Below are positions 44,075 to 52,840 of a stretch of 64,000 nucleotides of DNA, in pieces. The notes under the pieces were generated by a model. The model was not told where the DNA came from, made no database searches, and worked only from the letters and a program-made list of their open reading frames with translations. The stretch spans positions 1-64,000 of the IMG/VR virus record IMGVR_UViG_3300024348_000025; one strand, written 5' to 3'. This stretch comes from a virus. The stretch's first letter is position 1; each line of letters opens with the position of its first letter. The position numbers and the translations under genes are program-made.

Positions 44075-46531
44075 ATGAATGTTGTAAAAAGAGACGGGAC
44101 AGTCGAACAAGTAAAGTTTGACAAGATTTCTTCTAGAATCCGTAAGCAAACATACGGATTAAACGAAGATTATGTAGATTATTTCCAGGTTGCTCAAAAG
44201 GTTATATCTGGTCTTTATGATGGTGTAACAAGCAGTGAACTTGATAAACTCAGTGCTGAAACAGCAGCATCTATGATCACAACTCACCCTGATTATGGTA
44301 AGTTGGCTGCTAGAATTACAATTACATCTCTTTACAAAGATGTTGCAAAAGAGTTTTCAACAGTTGCAAAAGAACTTTATGAATACATCAACCCAGTTAA
44401 TGATGAACCAGCTGGATTGATTTCAGATGAAGTCTATGCAATTATTGAAAAGAATGCTACAGCACTCAATGCAATGATTGTGCATGATCGTGATTTCAAT
44501 TTTGATTATTTTGGATATAAGACATTAGAAAAGTCATACCTTCTGCAACGTCATGGTAAGCCTGCAGAAACTCCTCAACAAATGTACATGAGAGTTTCTG
44601 TTGGTATTTGGCGTGATAATCTTGAAATGGTTCAAAAGACCTATGATCTTCTTTCACAAGGCCTCTTCACCCATGCCACTCCTACTTTATTCAATTCAGG
44701 CACAAAGAGACCACAAATGTCTTCTTGTTTCTTGTTAGATATTGATGATGATTCGATTCCGGGTATTTACAAGACACTTTCTGACTGTGCAAAGATTTCT
44801 CAGTCCGCAGGTGGTATTGGTGTAAATATTCATAAGATTCGTGCCAAGGGTTCCTACATCAAGGGAACAAATGGCTGGTCTAATGGAATTGTGCCTATGC
44901 TTCGTGTCTTTAATGAAACCGCAAGATATGTTGATCAGGGTGGTGGAAAACGTAAGGGTTCAATTGCTGTTTACCTTGAGCCTTGGCACGGTGATGTCTT
45001 TGATTTCTTAGACCTCCGCAAGAACCATGGTAAAGAAGAAATGAGAACAAGAGATCTTTTCCTTGCTCTTTGGATTCCTGACTTGTTCATGAAGCGTGTT
45101 GAAGAAGATGGTGTTTGGACACTCTTTTCTCCTGAAGCTGTTCCTGGTCTTATTGATGCATATGACACTCCTGAAAATAAAGCTTTCACTGAGCTTTATG
45201 AGAAATATGAAGCAGAAGGTAAGGGTTTAAAGACAGTTAAAGCTCGTGAACTTTGGGAGAAGGTTCTTACATCCCAAATTGAAACTGGTACACCTTATAT
45301 GCTTTACAAGGATGCTGCCAATTATAAGAGCAACCAAAAAAATCTTGGCACAATCAAGTCTTCTAATTTGTGTACAGAAATCCTTGAATACACAGACAAG
45401 AATGAGATTGCTGTTTGTAATCTTGCTTCTATTGCACTTCCACGTTATGTAGTTATTCCTACAGGCAAGGTTCGTGAAAAGGATAAGAAGCTAAGAAAAT
45501 TTGATTTCCAAAAATTGTATGAAGTTACTTATCAAGCTACAGTTAATCTTAACCAAGTAATTGACGTAAACTTCTATCCAACAGAAGAAACTCAAAATTC
45601 AAACTTCAAGCATCGACCTATTGGTTTGGGAGTTCAAGGGCTAGCAGATACATTTGCTATGCTGGGAATTGCTTTTGAATCTGATGAAGCAAGAAAGCTT
45701 AATCAAGATATTTTCGAAACAATTTATTTTGCTGCTCTTACTGCATCAAAGGATTTGGCTAAAACTCATGGGGCTTATTCGTCTTTCCAAGGATCTCCAG
45801 CATCTCAAGGTTTATTACAATATAACCTATGGGGACTTAATGAGAACGATCTTTCAGGACTTTGGGATTTCAATGTCCTCAAAGCAGAAATCAAAGAATT
45901 TGGTTTAAGAAACTCATTACTTGTTGCACCAATGCCGACAGCTTCTACAGCTCAAATCCTTGGTAATAATGAATGTTTTGAACCTTTCACTTCTAACCTT
46001 TACAAGAGAAACACACTCTCTGGTGAGTATGCAATTGTTAATAAGCATTTAGTGGAAGATTTAGTCAACAATGGTCTTTGGACAGACAATATCAGAATGA
46101 AGCTATTTATTAATAATGGCTCTGTCCAAGAGATTGAAGAAATCCCAGCTGATATTCGTGAAGTTTATAAAACAGTTTGGGAGATGAAGGGAAAATCTAT
46201 TCTTGAGATGGCTCGTGATCGTAATTATTTTATTGATCAAAGCCAGTCGTTGAATATGTTTATGGCTGAACCTACAATGTCTAAACTTTCTTCTGCTCAC
46301 TTCTATGGATGGAAGCTTGGTCTTAAGACAGGTATGTACTATCTCAGAACAAAACCAAAAGCTTCTGCAATTAAAGGTCTTGGTATTGATACTTCTGGTA
46401 TGCAATCTTTAGATAAAGTACTAGTGGTAGAGACACCCAAACCTGAAATAAATCCAGATTTTAATCCCGATGATTTTAATTCTGCAGTATGCTCGTTGGA
46501 TAATCCAGATTGTGAATCTTGCTCTGGTTAA
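44075..46531 (+). CDS. nrdA: Ribonucleotide reductase class Ia, large subunit
   Basis: This 818-residue R1 protein has an N-terminal ATP-cone (VVKRDGTVEQVKFDKI), the active-site Cys in PQMSSCFLL, NLCTEI, CNLASIALP, APMPTASTAQILGNNECFEP, and a C-terminal Cys pair (CESC) that re-reduces the site. The sequence style is eukaryotic/viral. It converts NDPs to dNDPs and would support high-volume phage DNA synthesis. It ends at a strong terminator. Confidence 0.96.
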   Translation: MNVVKRDGTVEQVKFDKISSRIRKQTYGLNEDYVDYFQVAQKVISGLYDGVTSSELDKLSAETAASMITTHPDYGKLAARITITSLYKDVAKEFSTVAKELYEYINPVNDEPAGLISDEVYAIIEKNATALNAMIVHDRDFNFDYFGYKTLEKSYLLQRHGKPAETPQQMYMRVSVGIWRDNLEMVQKTYDLLSQGLFTHATPTLFNSGTKRPQMSSCFLLDIDDDSIPGIYKTLSDCAKISQSAGGIGVNIHKIRAKGSYIKGTNGWSNGIVPMLRVFNETARYVDQGGGKRKGSIAVYLEPWHGDVFDFLDLRKNHGKEEMRTRDLFLALWIPDLFMKRVEEDGVWTLFSPEAVPGLIDAYDTPENKAFTELYEKYEAEGKGLKTVKARELWEKVLTSQIETGTPYMLYKDAANYKSNQKNLGTIKSSNLCTEILEYTDKNEIAVCNLASIALPRYVVIPTGKVREKDKKLRKFDFQKLYEVTYQATVNLNQVIDVNFYPTEETQNSNFKHRPIGLGVQGLADTFAMLGIAFESDEARKLNQDIFETIYFAALTASKDLAKTHGAYSSFQGSPASQGLLQYNLWGLNENDLSGLWDFNVLKAEIKEFGLRNSLLVAPMPTASTAQILGNNECFEPFTSNLYKRNTLSGEYAIVNKHLVEDLVNNGLWTDNIRMKLFINNGSVQEIEEIPADIREVYKTVWEMKGKSILEMARDRNYFIDQSQSLNMFMAEPTMSKLSSAHFYGWKLGLKTGMYYLRTKPKASAIKGLGIDTSGMQSLDKVLVVETPKPEINPDFNPDDFNSAVCSLDNPDCESCSG

Positions 46532-46533
46532 AT

Positions 46534-46563
46534 GAAAAGAGAGGAGAAATCCTCTCTTTTTTC
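46534..46563 (+). terminator. Intrinsic terminator after nrdA
   Basis: AAAAGAGAGGA/TCCTCTCTTTT with a short GAAA-like loop and six Ts. The next promoter's -35 box begins at once. Confidence 0.88.
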
Positions 46564-46592
46564 TTTACAAGTAGGTTGTTTTGTGGCATAAT
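46564..46592 (+). promoter_or_regulatory. Promoter with extended -10
   Basis: TTTACA (46564-46569), 17 bases, CATAAT (46587-46592) preceded by TGG. A TTGGAG ribosome site follows before ATG 46608. Confidence 0.7.
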
Positions 46593-46607
46593 GAATTGGA
46601 GAAATAA

Positions 46608-46934
46608 ATGGCTAAAGAAAATCAAAATCTGCAAGAGAGAATGGTAAAAATTATCGATGCAGTTGTTAAAGAAGACGAAGGGACTGAAGAAGTTCCTGTG
46701 GTTAAGAAAACTCTTTGGCTAGTATTGCAAGATGTTGAAACACAAGCTATATTTCAATCTCCTTTAAGCTTAGAAGACATAAAAGAAATTACTGGAATGT
46801 CAAGGATTCTTCAAGGAAGAGAGTTATATAATTTTGCTACTAATTTGAGAGCTAGAGTTGATCCAATTAAATTAATTGTTGATTTGAATCAAGCTGAAGT
46901 ATCTCCAGAACAAATTATGAAGGAATCTATCTAA
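46608..46934 (+). CDS. Hypothetical protein
   Basis: This 108-residue helical protein has no recognised family. It is first in a three-gene unit with dUTPase and the 47410 gene; starts and stops overlap by one base. Has its own promoter. Confidence 0.6.
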   Translation: MAKENQNLQERMVKIIDAVVKEDEGTEEVPVVKKTLWLVLQDVETQAIFQSPLSLEDIKEITGMSRILQGRELYNFATNLRARVDPIKLIVDLNQAEVSPEQIMKESI

Positions 46935-47410
46935 TGGATATTGTCGCAAAGGTTGAGATTAAAGCATTTCGTGAAGGGGCTGTAATCCCTAAGAAGGCAA
47001 CTGAAGGAGCAGCAGGTTATGATTTGTGTGCTTGTATTCCAGATTTTACAAGCGGGATGATGATTCACCCTCATAATAGCTTAATTGTTCCAACTGGATT
47101 GAATGTAAATATTCCTGAAGGATATGAAATTCAAATTCGTCCACGCTCTGGGCTGGCTGCAAAGCATGGTGTAACTGTTTTAAATACACCTGGAACAATT
47201 GATTGTGATTATTCTGGTGACGGAGAGGATTTCGAACTTAAGGTTATCCTTTTCAACCATAACAAGATTCCTTTCACAATTAATGATGGTGATCGAATTG
47301 CACAAATGGTCGTAGCAAAGTTAGCTGCGCACGAACTAGTAGAAGTTAGTGAGTTTGGACAAACTGCTAACAAAACTCGCAAGGGCGGACTTGGTAGCAC
47401 AGGAAAGTAA
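46934..47410 (+). CDS. dut: dUTP diphosphatase
   Basis: This 158-residue trimeric-type dUTPase has all five motifs: AAGYDLCA, PRSGLA, NTPGTIDCDY, GDRIAQMVVAKL and the flexible C-terminal RKGGLGSTG. It hydrolyses dUTP to dUMP, keeping uracil out of DNA and feeding dTMP synthesis. The active-site Asp in motif 3 is present. Overlaps both neighbours by one base. Confidence 0.95.
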   Translation: MDIVAKVEIKAFREGAVIPKKATEGAAGYDLCACIPDFTSGMMIHPHNSLIVPTGLNVNIPEGYEIQIRPRSGLAAKHGVTVLNTPGTIDCDYSGDGEDFELKVILFNHNKIPFTINDGDRIAQMVVAKLAAHELVEVSEFGQTANKTRKGGLGSTGK

Positions 47411-47742
47411 TGTATCCAGAATTTAAAAAGTTTGTCAACTTAATTGGACACGACATTACAATTTCAGGGTATGGGACTTTATTTAGGTCTGAACTTCCTT
47501 GCCGTGTTGAAACAAAGCAAAGAATCATAGGTAGTGTTGCAGGTATTCCGATTGCAGAAACTCACTTTGAAAAAATTGCAAACCTTCCAGATCCTGAAGA
47601 CGGTGTTTATTACATCGTAAGCAGAGTAGTAATGGATTTTGTTCCATTTGATCGTGAAGATGTATTTTGTGTAGATACAGGCCCTTCTGCAATTAGAGAT
47701 CAAAGTGGACATGTAGCTGCAGTAACACAGCTCACTTTATAA
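47410..47742 (+). CDS. Conserved-looking hypothetical protein
   Basis: This 110-residue beta-rich protein contains HDITI near the N-terminus, PDPEDGVYYIVS in the centre and DTGPSAIRDQSGHV near the C-terminus. The pattern looks like a small phage protein family I cannot name. It is cotranslated with dUTPase and ends in a bidirectional terminator. Confidence 0.6.
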   Translation: MYPEFKKFVNLIGHDITISGYGTLFRSELPCRVETKQRIIGSVAGIPIAETHFEKIANLPDPEDGVYYIVSRVVMDFVPFDREDVFCVDTGPSAIRDQSGHVAAVTQLTL

Positions 47743-47747
47743 AAGTT

Positions 47748-47776
47748 TAAACCCATCGAAATCGATGGGTTTTTTC
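47748..47776. terminator. Bidirectional terminator
   Basis: AAACCCATCGA/TCGATGGGTTT with a tight loop, A-run left and T-run right, lies between the dUTPase unit and the convergent exonuclease gene. Confidence 0.88.
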
Positions 47777-48366
47777 TATACCAGCCTTACATTTTCAACA
47801 AACTCTTCTAATTTACTTTGCCTTCTTAAGAGTCCAAAAAACAAAGCTAATGTATTAGAAGCATCAATGTCAGCTCTATGTGGAGTGCCTTGGAATTGCA
47901 TTTTGAATCTGCCCATAGCTGATTTCAAGCTGGATGTAGTAGATTTATTTTGAGCAAGCATTAGAAATGTATTTAATGTTTTAACATCAATTTCTCTTCT
48001 GCCAAACTTCTTAAACTCAACATGTCTGTCGCTGAACTCTTTTTTAAGCTCTTCAACATCTCCACCACCCCAAGTTACAGGATTGACGTAGCAACTATAT
48101 TCATCTATCAAATCGGAAATTTCATTTGCCACTTGTTGATGAGATACAGCTAAAGTCAAAATGTCTTCATCGGTAATTCCAGTTAAATTAGTAATGAATG
48201 GATAAATTGGTTCATGTGGGTCGATATACCATTTAGCAAGATAGTATTCAGATTGCTTCTGATGTACATTACCAATTGCTACTCCTACTTGAATGATTTT
48301 TCTTTCAGTAAGATTATTTTCTTCATTATTATTTAGCTCTAGATCTATTGCTAAAAAGTTTTTCAT
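47776..48366 (-). CDS. DnaQ-like 3'-5' exonuclease (Pol III epsilon type)
   Basis: This 196-residue DEDDh exonuclease has the ExoI motif FLAIDLE (D8, E10), a middle Asp in a region with WGGGDVEEL, and ExoIII HRADID with H163 and D168. Such proteins proofread for Pol III as epsilon; the phage alpha subunit has no obvious exonuclease of its own apart from the PHP domain. It is the only minus-strand gene in this part of the window. Its start lies six bases after a perfect TATAAT with no Shine-Dalgarno. Whether it binds alpha cannot be read from sequence. Confidence 0.85.
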   Translation of the reverse strand: MKNFLAIDLELNNNEENNLTERKIIQVGVAIGNVHQKQSEYYLAKWYIDPHEPIYPFITNLTGITDEDILTLAVSHQQVANEISDLIDEYSCYVNPVTWGGGDVEELKKEFSDRHVEFKKFGRREIDVKTLNTFLMLAQNKSTTSSLKSAMGRFKMQFQGTPHRADIDASNTLALFFGLLRRQSKLEEFVENVRLV

Positions 48367-48378
48367 GAAACTATTATA
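48348..48378. promoter_or_regulatory. Overlapping divergent promoters
   Basis: Minus strand: TATAAT (48378-48373), six bases, then ATG of the exonuclease at 48366. Plus strand: TTGCTA (48348-48353), 18 bases, TATTAT (48372-48377) for the gene at 48401. The two -10 boxes share almost the same bases, so use of one should exclude the other. Confidence 0.55.
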
Positions 48379-48400
48379 CTTTACAAGAGAGGGTAAAGCT

Positions 48401-48889
48401 ATGAATAATGTTGTGTTTTTAGAAGCTCCAGAAATTAAATCAATTGCTGAAAAGCTTAAGGAAAGATACTACGTATATATTGGTTACGTAGATTTAGAAC
48501 AAATATATTTTGCTGAAATGGTTGGTCCTACTCCCAAAAAAGCAAAGCCAATTGTTGTTAATGGTCTTGCTCAAAAATGGGTTAGAGATTTACTACTGGG
48601 TGATGTTCAAGACAAGAAGATATATTGTTTAGGGGTTTATGAAGAAAAGTGGGCAGAACTTACAAAGGCTCATAAAGAATGGGCTCTATTTGCTGCTTTG
48701 TATTCAATTAGTCCACAGAACGATGGCTCAATAAGACAATTTGAAGTTCAGGATTATGCTTTTATTTTAGAATACTTTATCAAAAACAATTATGGCGCAA
48801 ACTACATGAATCATAGTATACTGCCTTCATTGTTGGATAGTAAAGATCCACTAGCCATTCCATTACCACCAGACCCAGAGGATAATTAA
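48401..48889 (+). CDS. Phage metallopeptidase-like protein lacking its zinc motif
   Basis: This protein of about 162 residues has the overall outline of small phage putative metallopeptidases: EIKSIAEKLKER at the start, a IYFAEMVG strand, then CLGVYEEKWAELT, and a late FEVQDYAFILEYF. At the place where those proteins carry HExLH-type zinc residues this one reads LFAALYSISP. Both His and Glu are gone, so it should be inactive as a protease. RBS GAGAGGG precedes the ATG. It is coupled to dnaX by a one-base overlap. The homology is from memory of the pattern and is moderate. Confidence 0.45.
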   Translation: MNNVVFLEAPEIKSIAEKLKERYYVYIGYVDLEQIYFAEMVGPTPKKAKPIVVNGLAQKWVRDLLLGDVQDKKIYCLGVYEEKWAELTKAHKEWALFAALYSISPQNDGSIRQFEVQDYAFILEYFIKNNYGANYMNHSILPSLLDSKDPLAIPLPPDPEDN

Positions 48890-49956
48890 TGAGTTTCTAT
48901 AATAAATATCGGCCTAAACAATTTTCTGACTTTTCTGGTGATTTTACAGTCCAAGTTTTAAAAGCACAAATTGAAAAGAATCAAGTACAACATGCTTACT
49001 TATTTTCAGGCCCTCCAGGTACAGGCAAGACATCATTAGCACGTTTGATGGCTATGTCTTTGCTTTGCGAAAATAGAGAAGATGGAACTTCTGAGCCTGA
49101 TATTGACAGTAATTCTTCAAAGATGATATTGGCTGATAAACATAGAGATTTGATTGAAGTTAATTGTGCAGTAAATAATGGTGTTGACAATGTAAGAGAA
49201 AACATTGCAGAAAAGATGAGATTAATGCCAGCTTATGGTAAATATCGCATCTTTATTTTAGATGAATGCCATATGCTTACTACACAGGCACAGAACTCTC
49301 TTTTAAAAATTGTTGAAGAGCCACCAGCCCATATCATTTTCTTTTTTTGCACTACAGATCCAAATAAAGTTCTTCCAGCTATCAAAACAAGATGCCAGCA
49401 CTTTCAATTAAAGAAGCTAAGTGTTAATAACTGCAAACAAATATTAGAAAAAATTGTAAAAGTAGAATTAATTGATTCAGAAAGTAAAGCTTTAGATTTA
49501 ATTGTCAAAGAGTCTAATGGAAGCGTTAGAACTGCTTTGAGTATATTAGAACAGATTAGCACAATAGGTGTTAGTGAGGAGAATGTTCGAAATATATTAG
49601 GTAGAAGTCCAAGGCAACTTTCTGTTGAATTACTAAAAAATATATATAGTAAAAATAGAGGGAAGTCTTATTCGATTCTAGAGTCGTGTCATTTAGAAGG
49701 TAGAGATCTATCTGCAATTTTAGATGAAATGGCCAGATTGTTGATGGAAAGCATTTCTTATCGTTTGCTCAAAGTAAGTCAAGAAGACAGAGCAGAGGAT
49801 ATAGAGTTTTTAATGCAACACAAACCATCAATAATGCTAGAAACGGTGGACGGCCTTTTATTAATTGTAAAGAATATACGGCAAAACGTTTCTGAAGATT
49901 TAATAGTTCAAACAGGAATCTTAAGAATTATTGATTTGATTGCTTCTAAAGAGTAA
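48889..49956 (+). CDS. dnaX: DNA polymerase III clamp-loader ATPase (DnaX gamma/tau-like)
   Basis: This 355-residue AAA+ protein has YRPKQFSDFSG at the start, Walker A GPPGTGKT (41-48), FILDECHML (Walker B) and SLLKIVEEPPAHIIFFFCTT. The sensor/Arg-finger segment is IKTRCQHFQL. It lacks the four-Cys zinc module usually found in bacterial DnaX after the Walker A helix and lacks the long tau C-terminus, so it is gamma-like. It would load the phage clamp together with the delta-like protein at 52827. Confidence 0.92.
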   Translation: MSFYNKYRPKQFSDFSGDFTVQVLKAQIEKNQVQHAYLFSGPPGTGKTSLARLMAMSLLCENREDGTSEPDIDSNSSKMILADKHRDLIEVNCAVNNGVDNVRENIAEKMRLMPAYGKYRIFILDECHMLTTQAQNSLLKIVEEPPAHIIFFFCTTDPNKVLPAIKTRCQHFQLKKLSVNNCKQILEKIVKVELIDSESKALDLIVKESNGSVRTALSILEQISTIGVSEENVRNILGRSPRQLSVELLKNIYSKNRGKSYSILESCHLEGRDLSAILDEMARLLMESISYRLLKVSQEDRAEDIEFLMQHKPSIMLETVDGLLLIVKNIRQNVSEDLIVQTGILRIIDLIASKE

Positions 49957-49995
49957 TAAAGTTGTTTGTTGATTTGTAGCCGTAGAGTGGGGAAA

Positions 49996-50697
49996 ATGGC
50001 TACAGAAGAAGTTAGAATTGTAAATATTGTTAAGAAAGCAAAGAAAGGTGACAAGCGATCATTTAATTTCTTGCTCAAATTAGTCGAGCCAGATTTAAAG
50101 AAAATTGCTAGTCACTTTTTTATTTTAGGTGGAGACAGAGATGATGTCTTACAAGAACTTAGATTAGGAGTTGTCAAAGCTGTCAACTCATATGATCCAA
50201 CAAAAGACACTACATTTAAAAACTTTTGTGTAAATCTAGTTTGCAAAAGACATTTAGCAACTGCAATTTCATCAGCTAAAAGAATGAAAAATTCTATTTT
50301 GAATGACTCCATTTCTCTTGATGCACCAATTATTTTGGGTGATGATGGAAACTTGCAAACTTTAGCTGATTTTATCCCAGATAGATTGAATCCTTTTGAT
50401 GAATCTCCAGAGACCAATTTAGTTGAAGATATTATCATTAGAGAAGAATACGAGCAGACATCAAAATTATTAAAGCAAAAGTTGACACCATTAGAGGAAG
50501 ATATTTTTACAGAATATGGTTTTAATTCATCATATAAAGAAATATCTAATTCTTTACAAGTTCCGCCAAAATGTGTTGATAATGCGCTTACAAGAATTAG
50601 AAAAAAAGCCACTGAAGTATACATAACATATTCTCAGCAGGAAATTATATTAATTCAAAGTAAAGTAAAGAAAGAAAGTCCCGAGCCAGAAGAATAG
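49996..50697 (+). CDS. Sigma factor (SigH-like)
   Basis: This protein of about 233 residues has region 2: DVLQELRLGVVKAVNSYDP and TFKNFCVNLVCKRHL. The spacer SISLDAPI is also found in SigH-type factors, and region 4 is LTPLEEDIFTEYGF with YKEISNSLQVPPKCVDNALTRIRKK. It would direct host RNA polymerase to phage promoters. I chose ATG 49996 with the GTGGGG ribosome site; an upstream TTG is in frame. It is the second of three sigma-like genes in the window. Confidence 0.85.
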   Translation: MATEEVRIVNIVKKAKKGDKRSFNFLLKLVEPDLKKIASHFFILGGDRDDVLQELRLGVVKAVNSYDPTKDTTFKNFCVNLVCKRHLATAISSAKRMKNSILNDSISLDAPIILGDDGNLQTLADFIPDRLNPFDESPETNLVEDIIIREEYEQTSKLLKQKLTPLEEDIFTEYGFNSSYKEISNSLQVPPKCVDNALTRIRKKATEVYITYSQQEIILIQSKVKKESPEPEE

Positions 50698-50726
50698 TTG
50701 CAAATATTTCTACACTGAAGTAGAAT
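50698..50726 (+). promoter_or_regulatory. Promoter of leaderless purA-like gene
   Basis: TTGCAA (50698-50703), a 17-base spacer, TAGAAT (50721-50726), six bases, then ATG 50733. It matches sigma70 spacing exactly and predicts an mRNA beginning at the start codon. Confidence 0.7.
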
Positions 50727-50732
50727 ATATGC

Positions 50733-51728
50733 ATGGATAATTCAGTTGTTGATGTTGTTATTGGCATGCAATATGGCGATGAAGGTAAGGGAAAAATAGC
50801 CAATCAAATGGCTATGTATGGTGATTATGATTATGTATTTCGCTTCAATGGTGGAGGAAATGCTGGTCATACAATTTACCTCAATGGAGAGAAAATTGTT
50901 ACACATCTTGTTCCTTGTGGTATTCTGCATGGCATTCCTAGTGTCATCGGTAATGGTTGTGTTATCAATACGCAAAAATTATTTGACGAACTTGAATATC
51001 TTGAAGGATTTGGGTTTGACACATCAATCCTTAAAATAGCAGAAAACGCACATATAATTACTAAAGAACATATTGACGAAGATTCCAAAGATACTAAAAT
51101 TGGAACTACTCGCACTGGTAATGGCCCTTGTTATAAAGACAAAGTTGGTCGCACAGGCCTTCGTGCCAAAGATGTTCCAGAACTTGCACCATATCTTGTT
51201 GATATGCATAGCCTTATCCATTCATCACCTAAGAAGTTTTTAGCCGAAGGAGCTCAAGGTTACTGGCTTGATGTTGACTTTGGTGATTATCCTTATGTAA
51301 CTTCATCAAACACTGGAGTAGGAGCGGTACTAAACAATGGTTTCAATTTTAAGCAAGTACGGGATGTTGTCGGGGTTATCAAATGTTATTCTACCTATGT
51401 TGGAGCTAAAGGATACCAAAAAGATGACGAACGATTTGAAAAGTTGCGTGAGATTGGTCAAGAATACGGAGCCACTACAGGGCGACCAAGACAAATCGAC
51501 TGGCTAAATATCGACGAAGTTAACACAGCTTGCCAAATGAATGGTGTTACAAAGCTTATCGTCAATAAAATGGATGTTCTTGATCAGATTAATGATAGCT
51601 GGAACTTTTATCAAGATGGTATTTTAAATTGTTGCGCAGATGAAGGCACGTTTATGCTTAAAGTCATAAACTATATTTCACGATACAATCAAGATATTCA
51701 AATTGAGTTCCAGGGGCAATTACATTGA
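50733..51728 (+). CDS. purA: Short adenylosuccinate synthetase (PurA/PurZ family)
   Basis: At 331 residues it is about 100 shorter than bacterial PurA and similar to archaeal PurA and phage PurZ. The GDEGKGK P-loop (15-21) keeps catalytic Asp D16; GNAGHT gives the catalytic His (H46). Next come GTTRTGNGPCYKDK, EGAQG with YPYVTSSNT, the Asp-binding loop ATTGRPRQIDWL, and VNKMDVLD for guanine recognition. PurA joins IMP and aspartate using GTP; PurZ uses dGMP to make the diaminopurine precursor. Retained Asp and NKMD favour PurA-like or the GTP-using PurZ0 type. The TTGA overlap couples it to the clamp gene. Confidence 0.85.
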   Translation: MDNSVVDVVIGMQYGDEGKGKIANQMAMYGDYDYVFRFNGGGNAGHTIYLNGEKIVTHLVPCGILHGIPSVIGNGCVINTQKLFDELEYLEGFGFDTSILKIAENAHIITKEHIDEDSKDTKIGTTRTGNGPCYKDKVGRTGLRAKDVPELAPYLVDMHSLIHSSPKKFLAEGAQGYWLDVDFGDYPYVTSSNTGVGAVLNNGFNFKQVRDVVGVIKCYSTYVGAKGYQKDDERFEKLREIGQEYGATTGRPRQIDWLNIDEVNTACQMNGVTKLIVNKMDVLDQINDSWNFYQDGILNCCADEGTFMLKVINYISRYNQDIQIEFQGQLH

Positions 51729-52840
51729 AAATATCCATAGATACATTTTTAGCAAATAAACTTTTTAAGAAATCTAAACTCACTTGCAATCTTTCAATGA
51801 AAGGAACTGCAGATTCTGAGTTTAACTTTTTTGCTAAAAATAATCAATTACATTTGCAAACAATTAATGATTATTGTCAACAAATAATAAATACCAAAAT
51901 AGATGTTGGAAGTGATTTTGAAACATTTTCCTGTGAAGCTAATTTAACTTCTGATTTTGCTAATATTTACACATCAGATAAACTCAATATGATTTATTCT
52001 GCTGATAAAAACATAGTACATCTTGGAGATAAAAGTGCAAAATGTGTTGTTCTTGCAAATGATGGGTCAGACTTCATACCTTTTAATTTCATACCAAAGT
52101 CTATAGTTTTTGATGTCCCTGGAAATTCTCTTTGGCATGCTTTAAATTACACTGCATTTTCAACTTCTAAAGAAAGCATGATCAATGCAGTTTATCTTAA
52201 CTTTGATTCAGCTTATCTAACCGCATATTCTTTTGATGATAGAAGAATGTCAAGGTTTAGAATTAAGATTGGTGAAAATTGCCCAGAGTTTGAATCGTTT
52301 TTTATTCCTAAAGAAACTGCAGAAATATTAATTAATTTACTTCAAGACAATACAGTTACATTTGAAGTAGGACAAAGACATTTAAAACTATCCTGGGAAG
52401 ACACTATTTTAATTTTATCACTTGTTCAAATTGACAAGAAAACTTACCCAGATTTAAATAAGTTTTTCCGCAAAGATGATAAGGCTGAGTTTAAAGTAAA
52501 TAAATCAGAATTGACTAAGGCTTTAAAATTAGCTGGACTTGTTGCTAAAAACTCTTTCATAAATATAGAGCTTAAAGACAAGACGCTGATTTTTACTGGT
52601 TCTGATAAAGAGCGTGGTTCTACTCAAAATAAGATAGAATGTATTTCAAGTACTAATTCAGGGGAAGTTCAAGTCCTACACAAAGATTTGATGGACTGTA
52701 TTTCCAAAACTGAAGACGAAGAGTTAGTGTTTAAAATTAAAGAAATTGATGAAGATAAGTTGTCATTGTGCTTAATTCATGGTAACTTTAATCATCTACT
52801 AATGCCAATTGTTTCTAAAGATGATAATGAAGAAGAATAA
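51725..52840 (+). CDS. dnaN: DNA polymerase III beta sliding clamp
   Basis: This 371-residue protein has the three-domain DnaN plan: YLTAYSFDDRRMSRFRI in the middle, TYPDLNKFFR at the start of the third domain, and a C-terminal FNHLLMPI like the VMPM end of bacterial beta. The clamp tethers polymerase to DNA. The start is TTG 51725 inside the purA stop (TTGA), supported by an AGGGG ribosome site eight bases upstream. Confidence 0.85.
   Translation: MKISIDTFLANKLFKKSKLTCNLSMKGTADSEFNFFAKNNQLHLQTINDYCQQIINTKIDVGSDFETFSCEANLTSDFANIYTSDKLNMIYSADKNIVHLGDKSAKCVVLANDGSDFIPFNFIPKSIVFDVPGNSLWHALNYTAFSTSKESMINAVYLNFDSAYLTAYSFDDRRMSRFRIKIGENCPEFESFFIPKETAEILINLLQDNTVTFEVGQRHLKLSWEDTILILSLVQIDKKTYPDLNKFFRKDDKAEFKVNKSELTKALKLAGLVAKNSFINIELKDKTLIFTGSDKERGSTQNKIECISSTNSGEVQVLHKDLMDCISKTEDEELVFKIKEIDEDKLSLCLIHGNFNHLLMPIVSKDDNEEE

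Noticed and set aside
50112-50624. 170-codon minus-strand frame opposite the SigH-like gene
   Set aside because: Shadow of a confidently identified sigma factor; no RBS or family.
50733-51728. A diaminopurine (Z) genome based on the PurZ-like gene
   Set aside because: The catalytic Asp that I recall being changed in classical PurZ is retained, the polymerase is DnaE rather than PolA-type, and no DatZ or MazZ is visible in the window.
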